From JAXDMK01 sp963790325 (GTDB lineage: Bacteria; Actinomycetota; Acidimicrobiia; Acidimicrobiales; AC-14): 64,000 nucleotides of DNA. Location of the stretch: positions 1,488,001-1,552,000 of the forward strand of contig CAWBNY010000003.1 of the NCBI GenBank assembly GCA_963790325.1, written 5' to 3'. Under the pieces are notes generated by a model. That model had not been told where the DNA came from, did not search any database, and worked only from the letters and a program-made list of their open reading frames with translations. Below are positions 1-8,544 of this stretch, piece after piece. The position numbers and the translations under genes were made by a program. The first letter of the stretch is position 1, and each line of letters opens with the position of its first letter.

Positions 1-1
1 C

Positions 2-898
2 GCCGGCACCGGGCTGACCCTGGCCGCGGTGGGCCTGGCCGGGCGCCGGCTGCGGCCGGGCCTGCGCTACCTGCTGATCCTCGGGGGCACGCTCCAGGTC
101 GGCTACACCCTGGTCGGGTACCCGGTGCTGTCACTGTCGTCGAACTGGGGCGACTGGGTGGTCATCTACGACGTCGGGGCCACGCCCGTCCTGTCGTGGG
201 TGACGGCGGCGGTGCACGCGGCGGTGCTGCTCGCCCTGTGGCGCTGGTGGCGGGGGACGGTGCGCCACGCGCTGTTCGGGGTGGGCTCGGGTGAGGGCGA
301 GCGGCTGGCCGCGCTCCGGGCGCGGGTGCGAGGGGCCCCGGACGACGAGGCGGGGTGGCTCGAGCTGGCCGACGTGTACGCCGGCCGGGGCGAGTGGGGC
401 CTGGCCCGGGCGACGTTGGACGACGCGGCGCGGCGCGGCGGGGCGGCGACCGCCCGCGTCCACCTGGCCCGGGTGCGGGTCGCCATCCGGGAGTCGCGCT
501 GGTCGGCGGCGGTGATCGCAGCCGAGGAAGGGGTGCGGGTGGCGGGGCCCGACGACGTGGAGATCGTCCAACGGCTGTGGGCCAACCAGGGCCTGGCGCT
601 GGCCTCGATGGAGCGGCCCAACCACGCCCTGGCCGCCTTCGAGCGGGTGCAGCCGCCGGTGGTCGACGACGCCCGGGTCCGCTACGGACGGGGCGTGGCC
701 CGCCTGGGGGCCGGAGATCCCGAGGGGGCGCGCTCCGACCTGGAGGCGGTGGTGCGGGCCCTCCCGGCCGACAACCTCCTCGGCCGGTGGGCCGCCGCCC
801 GCCTCGCCGGCCGCCAGCCCGACCCCCCCGACGACACCGACCGTCCCAACTACCTGCGCCGATCCGCCTCCCCGCCGGCGCCGATCGCCGGCGTCTGA
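2..898 (+). CDS. membrane protein with C-terminal TPR-like region (5' partial)
   Basis: The frame is open to the left edge of the window, so the N-terminus is missing and the GTG at 29 is probably internal. The visible part has two hydrophobic segments (roughly codons 20-45 and 60-75) with Arg-rich linkers, then a soluble region of about 200 residues with alternating Ala/Arg/Leu helices. One stretch around codons 115-145 fits a tetratricopeptide repeat (pattern WLELADVYxxRGEWxxARxxLDxA). The N-terminal remnant resembles the last membrane segments of actinobacterial M50B-type membrane proteins, but no HExxH motif is in view, so that is only a guess. It converges on the thioredoxin-like lipoprotein gene with a 13-bp gap. 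Confidence 0.6.
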   Translation, partial: AGTGLTLAAVGLAGRRLRPGLRYLLILGGTLQVGYTLVGYPVLSLSSNWGDWVVIYDVGATPVLSWVTAAVHAAVLLALWRWWRGTVRHALFGVGSGEGERLAALRARVRGAPDDEAGWLELADVYAGRGEWGLARATLDDAARRGGAATARVHLARVRVAIRESRWSAAVIAAEEGVRVAGPDDVEIVQRLWANQGLALASMERPNHALAAFERVQPPVVDDARVRYGRGVARLGAGDPEGARSDLEAVVRALPADNLLGRWAAARLAGRQPDPPDDTDRPNYLRRSASPPAPIAGV

Positions 899-911
899 CC
901 CGCCGAACCGG

Positions 912-1940
912 TCAGGGCAGGACCGGCAGCGCCTGCAGCAGGGGTTCGAGCTCGCCCCGGGTGGCCACGTTGTCGAAGCGGGCGGTGACCAGGCCGTCGG
1001 CGCCGACCACGAAGACCCACGGCTCGAAGATGCCCGTCACCGAGTCGTCGGCGTAGATCCAGTCGGCGGCGGCCTGGTTGATCACCGAGCCCTGGAAGTC
1101 CTTGAAGACCTCGATGTGGACGAAGGACGCCCGGTCGCCGTAGAGGTGGGACAGCTCCTGCACCATGTCGGTGATCGGCCCGCAGAAGCGGCTGGTGCAG
1201 TACACCGGCGTGGAGACCGTCACCACGACCGGCCGCTGGGCCTCGATGGCGGCGGCGACGGTGGTGGCGTGGAGCTCGGGGTCGGGGATGGGCTGCGACC
1301 CGTCGCTGCCGGCCCGGGAGTCGATGGCCGCCCGGGGGATGTCGGCCGGCGCGTCCATGGTGTGGTTGTTCGACCGGGGGGCAGGGTCGCCGGGAGCGGG
1401 CACGGTGTGCCGTTCGAGGACGGTGAAGGCGCCGGTGGCGACCTGCTCCGCACCCCCGACGTTGGCCGTCACCTCCGCCTCCCAGAAACCGGCCCGGTCG
1501 AAGGCGGCGGTCGCCCCGTAGACGCCCCGGGCCTGGGCGCCGCTGACCAGCTGGGGCGCCGACACCCCGTCCGGAGGATCGGGGGTGCCCGGGATCGGCA
1601 GGTAGCCGGCAGGGACCGGTGGGCCCTGGGGCGGGGCCTCGACCGGCCCCTCCTTGGTCCCCAGGTATGAGAAGCGGAGGGTGACGGTCCCGTACACGAG
1701 CAGTCGCTGGTCGCCGGATTGGATGCCGACGATGATCCGGGCCGGGGGGCCGACGGCCAGGTCGTAGCTGGCGACCTGGACGATGAGGTCGCCGGGCTGG
1801 GCCGCGTCGGAGCTGCCGGGGGAGTCGACGGCGTCGCCGACCGGCGCCGACGGGCCGCCGGACGAGCAGGCGCCGAGCACCAGGAGCAGGGCGAGCACGC
1901 AGGCGGTGGCCGACCGGCGGGACGACGGCATAGGACTCAT
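912..1940 (-). CDS. thioredoxin-like lipoprotein
   Basis: About 342 residues. The N-terminus is a lipoprotein signal peptide (two Arg, a hydrophobic stretch, lipobox LGAC about residue 20) and a Gly/Ser/Asp linker follows. The central part is beta-rich. The C-terminal third has a thioredoxin-like core with the pattern STPVYCTSRFCGP, a CxxxxC pair at the start of a helix, and a later 'EPWVFVVGADG' strand. It is likely anchored outside the membrane and may have redox or metal-handling function; the substrate is unknown. ATG at 1940 overlaps the TGA of the upstream gene (ATGA), so translation is probably coupled. The ATG at 1931 is an alternative start. Confidence 0.75.
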   Translation of the reverse strand: MSPMPSSRRSATACVLALLLVLGACSSGGPSAPVGDAVDSPGSSDAAQPGDLIVQVASYDLAVGPPARIIVGIQSGDQRLLVYGTVTLRFSYLGTKEGPVEAPPQGPPVPAGYLPIPGTPDPPDGVSAPQLVSGAQARGVYGATAAFDRAGFWEAEVTANVGGAEQVATGAFTVLERHTVPAPGDPAPRSNNHTMDAPADIPRAAIDSRAGSDGSQPIPDPELHATTVAAAIEAQRPVVVTVSTPVYCTSRFCGPITDMVQELSHLYGDRASFVHIEVFKDFQGSVINQAAADWIYADDSVTGIFEPWVFVVGADGLVTARFDNVATRGELEPLLQALPVLP

Positions 1941-2392
1941 TTGGCGCAGGGCGGGCGGGGCACCGCAAGTCGGTCGAGGCCCTCGCCGGTGACCGCCGCC
2001 AGCCGGCCGAGGTCGTCGGCCACCCGGTCGCCGCTGGCCAGGCCGGAGAAGTCGGCCTCCACCCGCTGCTTCGCCTCCAGCAGGCGGCCGGCAAGGGACC
2101 GGTCGACGTCCTCCAAGGCCCGGGCGATGAGGTGGAGGGTGGCGTGCGACCGGTCGAAGAACCGGACCTCCGCCGCCCGGGGCCGGGCACCGGCCTCGTC
2201 CTCGGCCAGGCACAGGTCGGCCAGGGCGGCGGTCATCTGGGCCACGGCCACCGGGTCGCCGGCGACGATGATCGTCGGGCCGGTGGCGGCGGTGGACGGT
2301 TGGGCCTCTCCCGAACCACCGCCGGTGCAGGCGGCCAGGGACAGGACCAGGAACAGGCCGATGACGGCCCGCGGCTCAGGCGACCGGCTCAG
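1937..2392 (-). CDS. small lipoprotein with possible CTG start
   Basis: The frame encodes a clear lipoprotein signal (hydrophobic VIGLFLVLSLAAC, then Thr-Gly-Gly-Gly) followed by about 125 helical residues rich in Ala/Leu/Asp/Arg. No ATG, GTG or TTG occurs between the in-frame stop near 2432 and the lipobox. The only near-cognate start giving a complete signal peptide is CTG at 2392, in the end of the gtrA-like gene; the next standard start is GTG at 2251, after the signal peptide. Its 3' end overlaps the thioredoxin-like lipoprotein gene by 4 bp. The function is unknown; together with its neighbour it could form a lipoprotein pair at the cell surface. Confidence 0.55.
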   Translation of the reverse strand: MSRSPEPRAVIGLFLVLSLAACTGGGSGEAQPSTAATGPTIIVAGDPVAVAQMTAALADLCLAEDEAGARPRAAEVRFFDRSHATLHLIARALEDVDRSLAGRLLEAKQRVEADFSGLASGDRVADDLGRLAAVTGEGLDRLAVPRPPCAK

Positions 2393-2852
2393 GAGGGGAG
2401 GCGGGGTGGGCGAAGAGGACCCGGTTGAGGATCACGAACTTGCCGATCCACAGCACCCCGAAGGCGGCCAGGGCGGCGAGGTTGACCACCAGCTTCTGAC
2501 CCAGACCGGACGCGGTGATCGACGCGGCATGGGTCTCGGCGAAGTCGGCCGACCAGGTCGAGAGCACCAGGCCCAGCAAGGCCATCCCCCAGAAGGGGAC
2601 GATCTCCTTCATCAGGTGGGAGCGGCCGGTCTTGCCCCAGGCCCAGGCCCGGTTGAGCTGGTACGACGGGACGGCCGACAGGCACACCGCGATGATGTTC
2701 GACGTGCGGGCCGACCACTGGAACTGGGCCACGAACAGGATCACCTGCGACACGGCCACCGACACCACCGACACCAGGCTGTAGCGCACGAGCTTGCGCC
2801 CGCCGGGTGTGCGCGCCCGCTCAAGGAGGCTGTTGGGGGAGAGGCGCACCAT
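2376..2852 (-). CDS. GtrA-family membrane protein
   Basis: About 158 residues with four hydrophobic helices separated by short loops, the size and topology of GtrA/DPMS-like flippase-associated proteins. Recognisable features are the first helix after KLVRYSLVSV, a conserved NRAWAWG motif after helix 2, and FVILNRVLF near the C-terminus. Such proteins are linked to polyprenyl-phosphate-sugar translocation for cell-surface glycosylation. A -10-like TAGCAT at 2862-2857 (minus strand) ends four nt before the ATG at 2852 and seven nt before an in-frame GTG at 2849, so the true leaderless start may be the GTG. The 3' end overlaps the small lipoprotein gene. Confidence 0.8.
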   Translation of the reverse strand: MVRLSPNSLLERARTPGGRKLVRYSLVSVVSVAVSQVILFVAQFQWSARTSNIIAVCLSAVPSYQLNRAWAWGKTGRSHLMKEIVPFWGMALLGLVLSTWSADFAETHAASITASGLGQKLVVNLAALAAFGVLWIGKFVILNRVLFAHPASPPEPVA

Positions 2853-2899
2853 GTCGATGCTATCGGCCCGACCCGGCCCCGGTTGAGCGTTTCCGGGTA

Positions 2900-2920
2900 G
2901 GCCGATCGGACCGATCGGCC
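2900..2920. promoter_or_regulatory. 21-bp perfect palindrome between gtrA-like and helD-like genes
   Basis: Arms GGCCGATCGG (2900-2909) and CCGATCGGCC (2911-2920) flank a single A at 2910. It sits in the roughly 80-bp divergent spacer. This is a candidate operator, or a hairpin in the leader of the helicase gene. Confidence 0.45.
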
Positions 2921-2946
2921 GGCCCGGTTTGCTCCCGGCGGCCGGA

Positions 2947-5214
2947 GTGGTGACACTCGATGGCTCCCTTCGCGCCGCCCACCAAGGATCGCCGACCACG
3001 TCCACTCCCGAGTTGCAGGCCGAACAGGCGGTCGTCGACCGCGCCTACGCCCGCCTGGAGGCGATGCGGGACGCGGCCCGGGCGGTGTCGGCCGACGTCC
3101 TGGAGACGACCCCCGGCGGCACCCACCAGGCCCGCCTCGAGCGCGACGTGCGGGTGCTGCTCACCGAGCGGCGGCTGGCGTCGTTGCAGGTGGGCGAGGC
3201 GGGGCTGGTCTTCGGGCGCACCGACGCAACCGACGGGGAGCGCCGCTACATCGGCCGCCTGGCCATCTCCGACGAGGACAACGAGCCTCTGGTGGTCGAC
3301 TGGCGGGCTCCCGCGGCCGAGCCCTTCTACCGGGCCACCCCGGGCGCGCCCATGGGCCTCGTCCGCCGCCGCCACTTCATCCTCCGGGGACGCACCCTGG
3401 CCGGCCTCGACGACGAGCTGCTCACCGCCGAGCCCACCGGCCACGACCTCGTCCTGGTCGGCGAGGGCGCCCTCCTGGCCGCCCTCGAGCGGTCGCGCTC
3501 GGGACGCATGGCCGACATCGTGGCCACCATCCAACGGGAGCAGGACGAGATCGTCCGCTCTCCCCTGCCGGGCATCGTGGTCGTCCAGGGGGGGCCGGGA
3601 ACGGGAAAGACGGCGGTCGCCCTCCACCGGGCCGCCTACCTGCTCTACACCCACCGCTTCCCCCTGGAAAGGGCGGGGGTGCTGCTCGTCGGCCCCAGCC
3701 GCATCTTCCTGCGCTACATCGAACAGGTCCTGCCCGCCCTCGGCGAGCACACCGTCAGCCTGGCCACACCGGCCGACCTGGTGCCCACGCCGGTGCGAGG
3801 TCGCGATGGCGCCGCCGCGGCCCGGCTCAAGGGCGACGCCCGCATGGCGACGTTGATCGCCCAGGCCGTCGTCGACCGGGAGCGGGGCCTGCCCGGACCC
3901 CTTGGCCTGCTGTGGAACGGCCAACGGGTACGGCTCACGGTGCGGGACTCTCGCCGGCTGGTCGAGCAGGTCCGCCGCCGCCGGGGCACCCACAACGACC
4001 GCCGGGCCCAGATGGAGCGGGCCGTCGTCCGCCACCTGATGGCCCAGCTCGACCTGGGCGAGGAGGACTCCACCGCCGAGGGTCGGGATGCCGCCGGCCG
4101 GGCCCTGCGGGCCGACCGGGCGGTGGTAGCCGCCCTGGAGCGGATGTGGCCGGCGCTGACCCCCGAGGAGCTGCTGCACGACCTGTTCGGCTGGCCCGCC
4201 CTCATCCGCCTGGCGGGACGGGGCATGCTGGACGAGGCCGAGGTCGCGGTCCTCCACCGGCCCCGCTCGGAGCGGGTCGCCGACGCCCCGTGGACCGAGG
4301 CCGACCTTCCCCTGCTCGACGAGGCCCTCCTCCACCTCGGTCCCCTCACCCGCCGCCGGCGGGGTCCGGTCCGGAACGGCGAAGGAGCCGCGGCCTGGGA
4401 GCGGGAGAAGGTGGTGGGCGAGCTGGGCGACCTCGATCCCCAGATGCGGCGCGACGTCCTCCGCCACCTGGAGGAGCTCGACCCCCGCGTCGTCAACGAG
4501 GACGAGGAGTCGCTCGAGGTGTGGAACCGCACCTTCGGCCACGTGGTGATCGACGAGGCCCAGGACCTGTCCCCGATGCAGCTGCGCATGATCGGCCGGC
4601 GGGTGCCCAGTGGCTCCCTCACCATCGTCGGCGACCTGGGCCAGGCCAGTGGCTCGTGGGCCCCCCTGACCTGGGACGAGGTCGTCTCCCACCTGCCCAC
4701 CCCCGCCCGCCGACCGGTGCGCCGGGCCGAGCTCACGGTGAACTACCGGACGCCCTCGGAGGTGATGGACGTGGCCGCCCGGGTGCTGGCGGTGGCGGCG
4801 CCGGAGCTGTCCCCGTCGCGGTCGGTGCGGCAGGCGGGGGTGGAGCCGGTGTTCGTGGCGGTGGCGGCCGACGGACTCGAGGCGGCGGTGCTGGCCGCGG
4901 CCGGGGCCGAACGGGAGGCGGTCCCCGACGGCAAGGTGGCGGTGCTGACCGCGCCCTCCATGGTCGAGATGGCCCAAACCCTGCTCACCACGGCCGGTCG
5001 GGGTACGGGGACCGACGCGCTCGACGCCCCCCTGGCCGTCCTGTCGGTGCAGCAGGCCAAGGGCCTCGAGTTCGACTCGGTGGTGGTCGTGGAACCGGCC
5101 GCCATCGTGGCCGAGCACCCCCACGGGTGGCGGGCCCTGTACCTGGCCCTCACCCGCACCACCCGCCGGCTGCGGGTGGTGTCGTCACAGCCCCTCCCGC
5201 CCGGCCTGGCATGA
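2947..5214 (+). CDS. helD: HelD-like UvrD/Rep-family ATPase
   Basis: About 755 residues. Superfamily 1 motifs are present: Walker A GGPGTGKTAVALHRAAYLLY (DNA about 3592-3650), motif II VIDEAQDLSP (about 4550), and C-terminal LSVQQAKGLEFDSVVVVEP and YLALTRTTRRLRVV. The N-terminus (AEQAVVDRAYARLEAMR, then YIGRLAISDEDNEPLVVDWRAP) is typical of HelD proteins, which bind RNA polymerase and recycle stalled complexes, rather than of processive UvrD helicases. The start is uncertain: TTG 2929, GTG 2947 and GTG 2950 are all in frame, and the homologous part begins near 3004. Its stop overlaps the murA ATG (ATGATGA arrangement at 5211-5214). Confidence 0.85.
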   Translation: MVTLDGSLRAAHQGSPTTSTPELQAEQAVVDRAYARLEAMRDAARAVSADVLETTPGGTHQARLERDVRVLLTERRLASLQVGEAGLVFGRTDATDGERRYIGRLAISDEDNEPLVVDWRAPAAEPFYRATPGAPMGLVRRRHFILRGRTLAGLDDELLTAEPTGHDLVLVGEGALLAALERSRSGRMADIVATIQREQDEIVRSPLPGIVVVQGGPGTGKTAVALHRAAYLLYTHRFPLERAGVLLVGPSRIFLRYIEQVLPALGEHTVSLATPADLVPTPVRGRDGAAAARLKGDARMATLIAQAVVDRERGLPGPLGLLWNGQRVRLTVRDSRRLVEQVRRRRGTHNDRRAQMERAVVRHLMAQLDLGEEDSTAEGRDAAGRALRADRAVVAALERMWPALTPEELLHDLFGWPALIRLAGRGMLDEAEVAVLHRPRSERVADAPWTEADLPLLDEALLHLGPLTRRRRGPVRNGEGAAAWEREKVVGELGDLDPQMRRDVLRHLEELDPRVVNEDEESLEVWNRTFGHVVIDEAQDLSPMQLRMIGRRVPSGSLTIVGDLGQASGSWAPLTWDEVVSHLPTPARRPVRRAELTVNYRTPSEVMDVAARVLAVAAPELSPSRSVRQAGVEPVFVAVAADGLEAAVLAAAGAEREAVPDGKVAVLTAPSMVEMAQTLLTTAGRGTGTDALDAPLAVLSVQQAKGLEFDSVVVVEPAAIVAEHPHGWRALYLALTRTTRRLRVVSSQPLPPGLA

Positions 5215-6566
5215 TGGCCTCCGTGGCCGACCCGTCGGACGAGGTGCACGCACCCCCCGCCAGCTCCCCCGGGCACGTGACCTGGGGCATCGAGCCGGTC
5301 GGACCCCTGCGGGGCGACGTCCGCATCTCGGGCTCCAAGAACGCGGTCACCAAGCTCATGGTGGCCGCCCTTCTGGCCGACACCCCCAGCGTCGTGCGCA
5401 ACGCCCCCCGGCTGGGCGACGTCGACATCACCGCCGGCATGCTCCGATCGCTCGGGGCGGGCGTCGAGATCGAGGGCGACTCCGTCACCGTCGACCCCGA
5501 GCCCACCACCGGCAGCCGCATCCCGGTGTCCTACAGCGGCCTCAACCGGGTGCCCATCCTCATGGTCGGGCCCCTGCTCCACCGCATCGGCGAGGCGTTC
5601 GTCCCCCTGGTCGGCGGCGACCGCATCGGGGCCCGCCCGGTCGACTACCACATGCAGGCGCTGCGCCAGTTCGGGGCCGAGGTCGAGATCACCGAGGAGG
5701 GCCTGGAGGCCAAGGCCCTCCGCCTCCACGGGGCCCACTTCGCCCTCCCCTTCCCCAGCGTGGGGGCGACCGAGACCGTCCTCATGACGGCGGCGGTGGC
5801 CGAGGGGCGCACGATCCTGGAGAACGCGGCCGTCGAGCCGGAGGTGGTAGAGCTGGCCCTCCTCCTCCAGCGGATGGGTGCCCGCATCGAGCTCCAGCCC
5901 GACCGACGGTTCGTGATCGAGGGCGTCTCTCACCTCAACGGCGCCACCCAACGCCTCGGTGGCGACCGCATCGAGGCCTTCTCCTACCTGGTGGCGGGGC
6001 TGGCCACCGGCGGCAAGGTGCGCATCTCCGGCTGCGCCCAGGACCGGCTGGTCACCGCCATCTCCACCCTCCAGCGCATGGGCGCCCGCTTCCAGATCGA
6101 CGACGACCACATCTCGGCCGAGGCCGACGTCCTCCGGCCGGCGGCGGTGCAGACCAGCCCCCACCCCGGGTTCATGACCGACTGGCAGCCGCCCCTGGTG
6201 GTCCTCTGCACCCGGGCCACGGGGATGTCGGTGATCCACGAGACGGTGTTCGAGGACCGGCTGGGCTACGTCGACGCCCTCCGGTCGATGGAGGCCGAGG
6301 TCGAGCTGTTCGAGCAGTGCCTGGTGGGCGAGGCGTGCCGCTTCCAGGAGAGCGGGTCGTACCACTCGGCGCTCGTCCGGGGCGTGCGTACCCTGCGGGG
6401 GACGGAGGTGGAGATGCCCGACATCCGGGGCGCCTTCGCCTACGTCATCGCCGCCGCCACCGCCGAGGGGCCCTCCATCCTCCACGGCGTCCACCACCTG
6501 GAACGGGGCTACGACCAGGCCCTGGCCAAGTTCTCCGAGCTGGGCCTGCGCATCACCCCGACCTAG
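5211..6566 (+). CDS. murA: UDP-N-acetylglucosamine 1-carboxyvinyltransferase (Asp-type)
   Basis: About 451 residues, slightly longer than the usual 420 because of a 20-residue N-terminal extension. MurA transfers enolpyruvate from PEP to UDP-GlcNAc, the first committed step of peptidoglycan synthesis. The essential Lys lies in SGSKNA (about residue 43). The loop that normally carries the catalytic Cys reads VGGDRIGARPVDYH, with Asp at about residue 137. Enzymes with Asp here (for example in mycobacteria) are active and resist fosfomycin alkylation, so intrinsic fosfomycin resistance is expected. ATG 5211 overlaps the helD stop; ATG 5214 is equally possible. Confidence 0.92.
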   Translation: MMASVADPSDEVHAPPASSPGHVTWGIEPVGPLRGDVRISGSKNAVTKLMVAALLADTPSVVRNAPRLGDVDITAGMLRSLGAGVEIEGDSVTVDPEPTTGSRIPVSYSGLNRVPILMVGPLLHRIGEAFVPLVGGDRIGARPVDYHMQALRQFGAEVEITEEGLEAKALRLHGAHFALPFPSVGATETVLMTAAVAEGRTILENAAVEPEVVELALLLQRMGARIELQPDRRFVIEGVSHLNGATQRLGGDRIEAFSYLVAGLATGGKVRISGCAQDRLVTAISTLQRMGARFQIDDDHISAEADVLRPAAVQTSPHPGFMTDWQPPLVVLCTRATGMSVIHETVFEDRLGYVDALRSMEAEVELFEQCLVGEACRFQESGSYHSALVRGVRTLRGTEVEMPDIRGAFAYVIAAATAEGPSILHGVHHLERGYDQALAKFSELGLRITPT

Positions 6567-6586
6567 GGACGTCGGTCGGCGGGGCC

Positions 6587-7363
6587 TCAGGCCCGGATCT
6601 CGACCGGGACGCCGATGGGCAGGGCCTCGGCCAGGCGGGTGATGGCGTCGTTGTTCATGCGGATGCACCCGTTGCTCACGTCGGAGCCGATGCCGGACGG
6701 GTCGCTCGTCCCGTGGATGCCGAACTGGCCGTCGCCGCCGGCGAAGTCATAGAAGACCTCGGAGTACCCCGACAGGCCGTAGGCGTAGGGCCCGTAGGCC
6801 GCCTTCTGGGAAGCGAACAGCTCGACCGTGTAGAACCGCCCGCCGGGCGTGGGGGTGTTCTCCACGCCCACCCCTACCGGCTCCTCGGCCCACACCCGGT
6901 CGCCCTCGTAGACGGTCAGGGTGTGGGCGCCCAGGCTGACCACGATCGAGAAGTCGTGACCGAGGACGGTGACGTCGGACGTCCGGATCCACCCGGTGGA
7001 CCCGTTGGGCCGCACCGGCACCAGCACGTTCAGCCATCCCCGCTGCTGGCCGACGACGAGGAACACCTGCTCCGAGCCCGAGGGCCGGGGGTTGGGAAGG
7101 GTCCAGGCGGGGCCGGCAACGGCATCGGGCGCAGCGAAGACGTCGATCGACGGTCCGACGGCGGTGGCCACGAGGTGGCGATAGGCCGGGGTCGTGGTCG
7201 GCGTCGGGAACGCCGGCGGGAGGGGAAAGGTGGTCGTCGTCAACGGCGCCGGGCTGGCCACCTCCACCGTCTGCTCACCCGGCTCGGTCACCGGACCCGA
7301 CCCGATAACGGCCAGGCACAGAGCCACCGCCAGCAGACCGAGAGTCGCGGCCCCCCGACGCAT
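6587..7363 (-). CDS. secreted L,D-transpeptidase (YkuD family)
   Basis: About 258 residues. A signal peptide or N-terminal anchor (residues 1-22) is followed by a Pro/Thr-rich linker, an SH3-like region (about 50-120) and a C-terminal YkuD domain. The catalytic signature HGT...SNGCIRM holds the active-site Cys. Such enzymes make 3-3 crosslinks in peptidoglycan or attach proteins to it. It lies end to end with murA (convergent, 20-bp gap). A -10 hexamer TACGAT at 7375-7370 lies six nt before the ATG, which fits a leaderless transcript. Confidence 0.88.
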   Translation of the reverse strand: MRRGAATLGLLAVALCLAVIGSGPVTEPGEQTVEVASPAPLTTTTFPLPPAFPTPTTTPAYRHLVATAVGPSIDVFAAPDAVAGPAWTLPNPRPSGSEQVFLVVGQQRGWLNVLVPVRPNGSTGWIRTSDVTVLGHDFSIVVSLGAHTLTVYEGDRVWAEEPVGVGVENTPTPGGRFYTVELFASQKAAYGPYAYGLSGYSEVFYDFAGGDGQFGIHGTSDPSGIGSDVSNGCIRMNNDAITRLAEALPIGVPVEIRA

Positions 7364-7369
7364 GCCCGG

Positions 7370-7375
7370 ATCGTA
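7370..7375 (-). promoter_or_regulatory. -10 element of leaderless L,D-transpeptidase transcript
   Basis: TACGAT read on the minus strand, six nt upstream of the ATG at 7363. No Shine-Dalgarno sequence lies between them. No clear -35 element was identified. Confidence 0.5.
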
Positions 7376-7406
7376 CCGGCGGGATCGTCGCCGGCCGTGG
7401 CAGGGT

Positions 7407-8525
7407 TCAGCCGGCGGCGGGCTTGGGCTCGGGGGTTGGCCGGCGCAGCTCGAGGTAGACGACCTTCACCGACGCCACCACCGGCACCGCCAGCAGCCCG
7501 CCGACCACGCCTGCGGCCGAGACCCCGATGAGGGCGGCCACCATCGTCGCCGGCGGGGAGAGGTGGACAGACCGGCCCACGATCAGGGGGCTGAGGAAGT
7601 GGTTCTCGAACTGGAGGTAGAGGACGAAGAAGACGGCGCAGGCGATGCCGGTGGTGATCCCCTGGGTCAGGCCCAGGAGGACGAAGGGGATGCCGCCCAT
7701 CGCTCCGCCGATCTGGGGCACCAGGTCGAAGATGGCGACCCACAGGGCCAGCAGCGGGGTCAGGGGCACGCCCAGGATCAGGCCCACCACCAGCACGCTC
7801 AGCCCGGCGACGCCCGCCACCAGCACCGACCCGGCCACATAGCGGCCGACGGTCTCGTAGGCCAGGAGACCGACGCGGTCGGCCTGCCGGCGGCGGCGTG
7901 GTGGCACCAGACGCCGCACCCCCCGGACCAGGCGCTCGCCGTCGAGGAGGAGGGCGATGGTGACGAGCAGGGTGAAGAAGAAGGCGATGAAGCCGTCCGC
8001 CACCCGGACGGCGGCGTCGCCGATGGGCGTGTCGTCCCCTTTCAGCCGTTCGGGGAGGCCCTCGATCCACTGGCGGACCTTGTCGGCCGCCCCCGCCTCC
8101 TCCAGGTCGTCCCCCACCACCGGAAGAGTCTCGATCTGCCCCACCACCTCGTCGAGGTCGGCGCCCAGCTGCCGGCCCTGGCGGATGGCCGGGGGGACGA
8201 GCAGGACCATGGCCAGGACGGCCAGCAGCACCAGCCCGGCCACGACGGCCGCCACCGCCCCCGGCCGGCCCAGGCGGAGCCGTCGCTGGGCGGCCTGCAC
8301 CAGCGGGGTCAGGGCCAGGGCCAGGAGGGTTCCGATGGCGAGGACGGTGAGGGCGCGGGGCGCGGCCCGGACGAGGTTGGTGACGGCCAGGAGGGCGACG
8401 AAGGCGGCCAGGACCCACGCCACCGAGCGCCAGTCGAGGTCGACCGCCCGCACGGGTGCGCCGGCCGCCGGTCGGCGCCGGTACCAAGGGGTGCCGTCCG
8501 CCGCGGGGAGGCCGGGGTCCGCCAC
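7407..8525 (-). CDS. AI-2E-type membrane transporter (first of divergent pair)
   Basis: 372 residues from GTG 8525. The pattern is that of the AI-2E transporter/permease superfamily (PF01594): paired N-terminal membrane helices, a roughly 70-residue soluble helical segment (LGADLDEVVGQIETLP and following), then four to five helices including the characteristic FDLVPQIGGAMGGIP motif and LYLQFENHFLSPLIVGR near the C-terminus. Substrates in this family range from AI-2 to Na+/H+ exchange and are mostly unknown. It is divergent from a related gene starting at 8544, with only 18 bp between the two GTG starts. Confidence 0.85.
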   Translation of the reverse strand: MADPGLPAADGTPWYRRRPAAGAPVRAVDLDWRSVAWVLAAFVALLAVTNLVRAAPRALTVLAIGTLLALALTPLVQAAQRRLRLGRPGAVAAVVAGLVLLAVLAMVLLVPPAIRQGRQLGADLDEVVGQIETLPVVGDDLEEAGAADKVRQWIEGLPERLKGDDTPIGDAAVRVADGFIAFFFTLLVTIALLLDGERLVRGVRRLVPPRRRRQADRVGLLAYETVGRYVAGSVLVAGVAGLSVLVVGLILGVPLTPLLALWVAIFDLVPQIGGAMGGIPFVLLGLTQGITTGIACAVFFVLYLQFENHFLSPLIVGRSVHLSPPATMVAALIGVSAAGVVGGLLAVPVVASVKVVYLELRRPTPEPKPAAG

Positions 8526-8544
8526 CGTCGGTACTGTACCGACG
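8526..8544. promoter_or_regulatory. symmetric divergent promoter/operator palindrome
   Basis: CGTCGGTAC-T-GTACCGACG is a perfect 19-bp palindrome that fills the space between the GTG start at 8525 (minus) and the GTG at 8544 (plus). Each strand contains a TAnnnT hexamer at its centre: TACTGT at 8532-8537 on plus, six nt before GTG 8544; TACAGT at 8538-8533 on minus, seven nt before GTG 8525. This suggests two overlapping leaderless promoters that cannot easily fire together, or one operator for both. Confidence 0.6.

Noticed and set aside
2860..5124. 754-codon antisense frame over helD
   Set aside because: Low-complexity shadow of the HelD-like coding frame.
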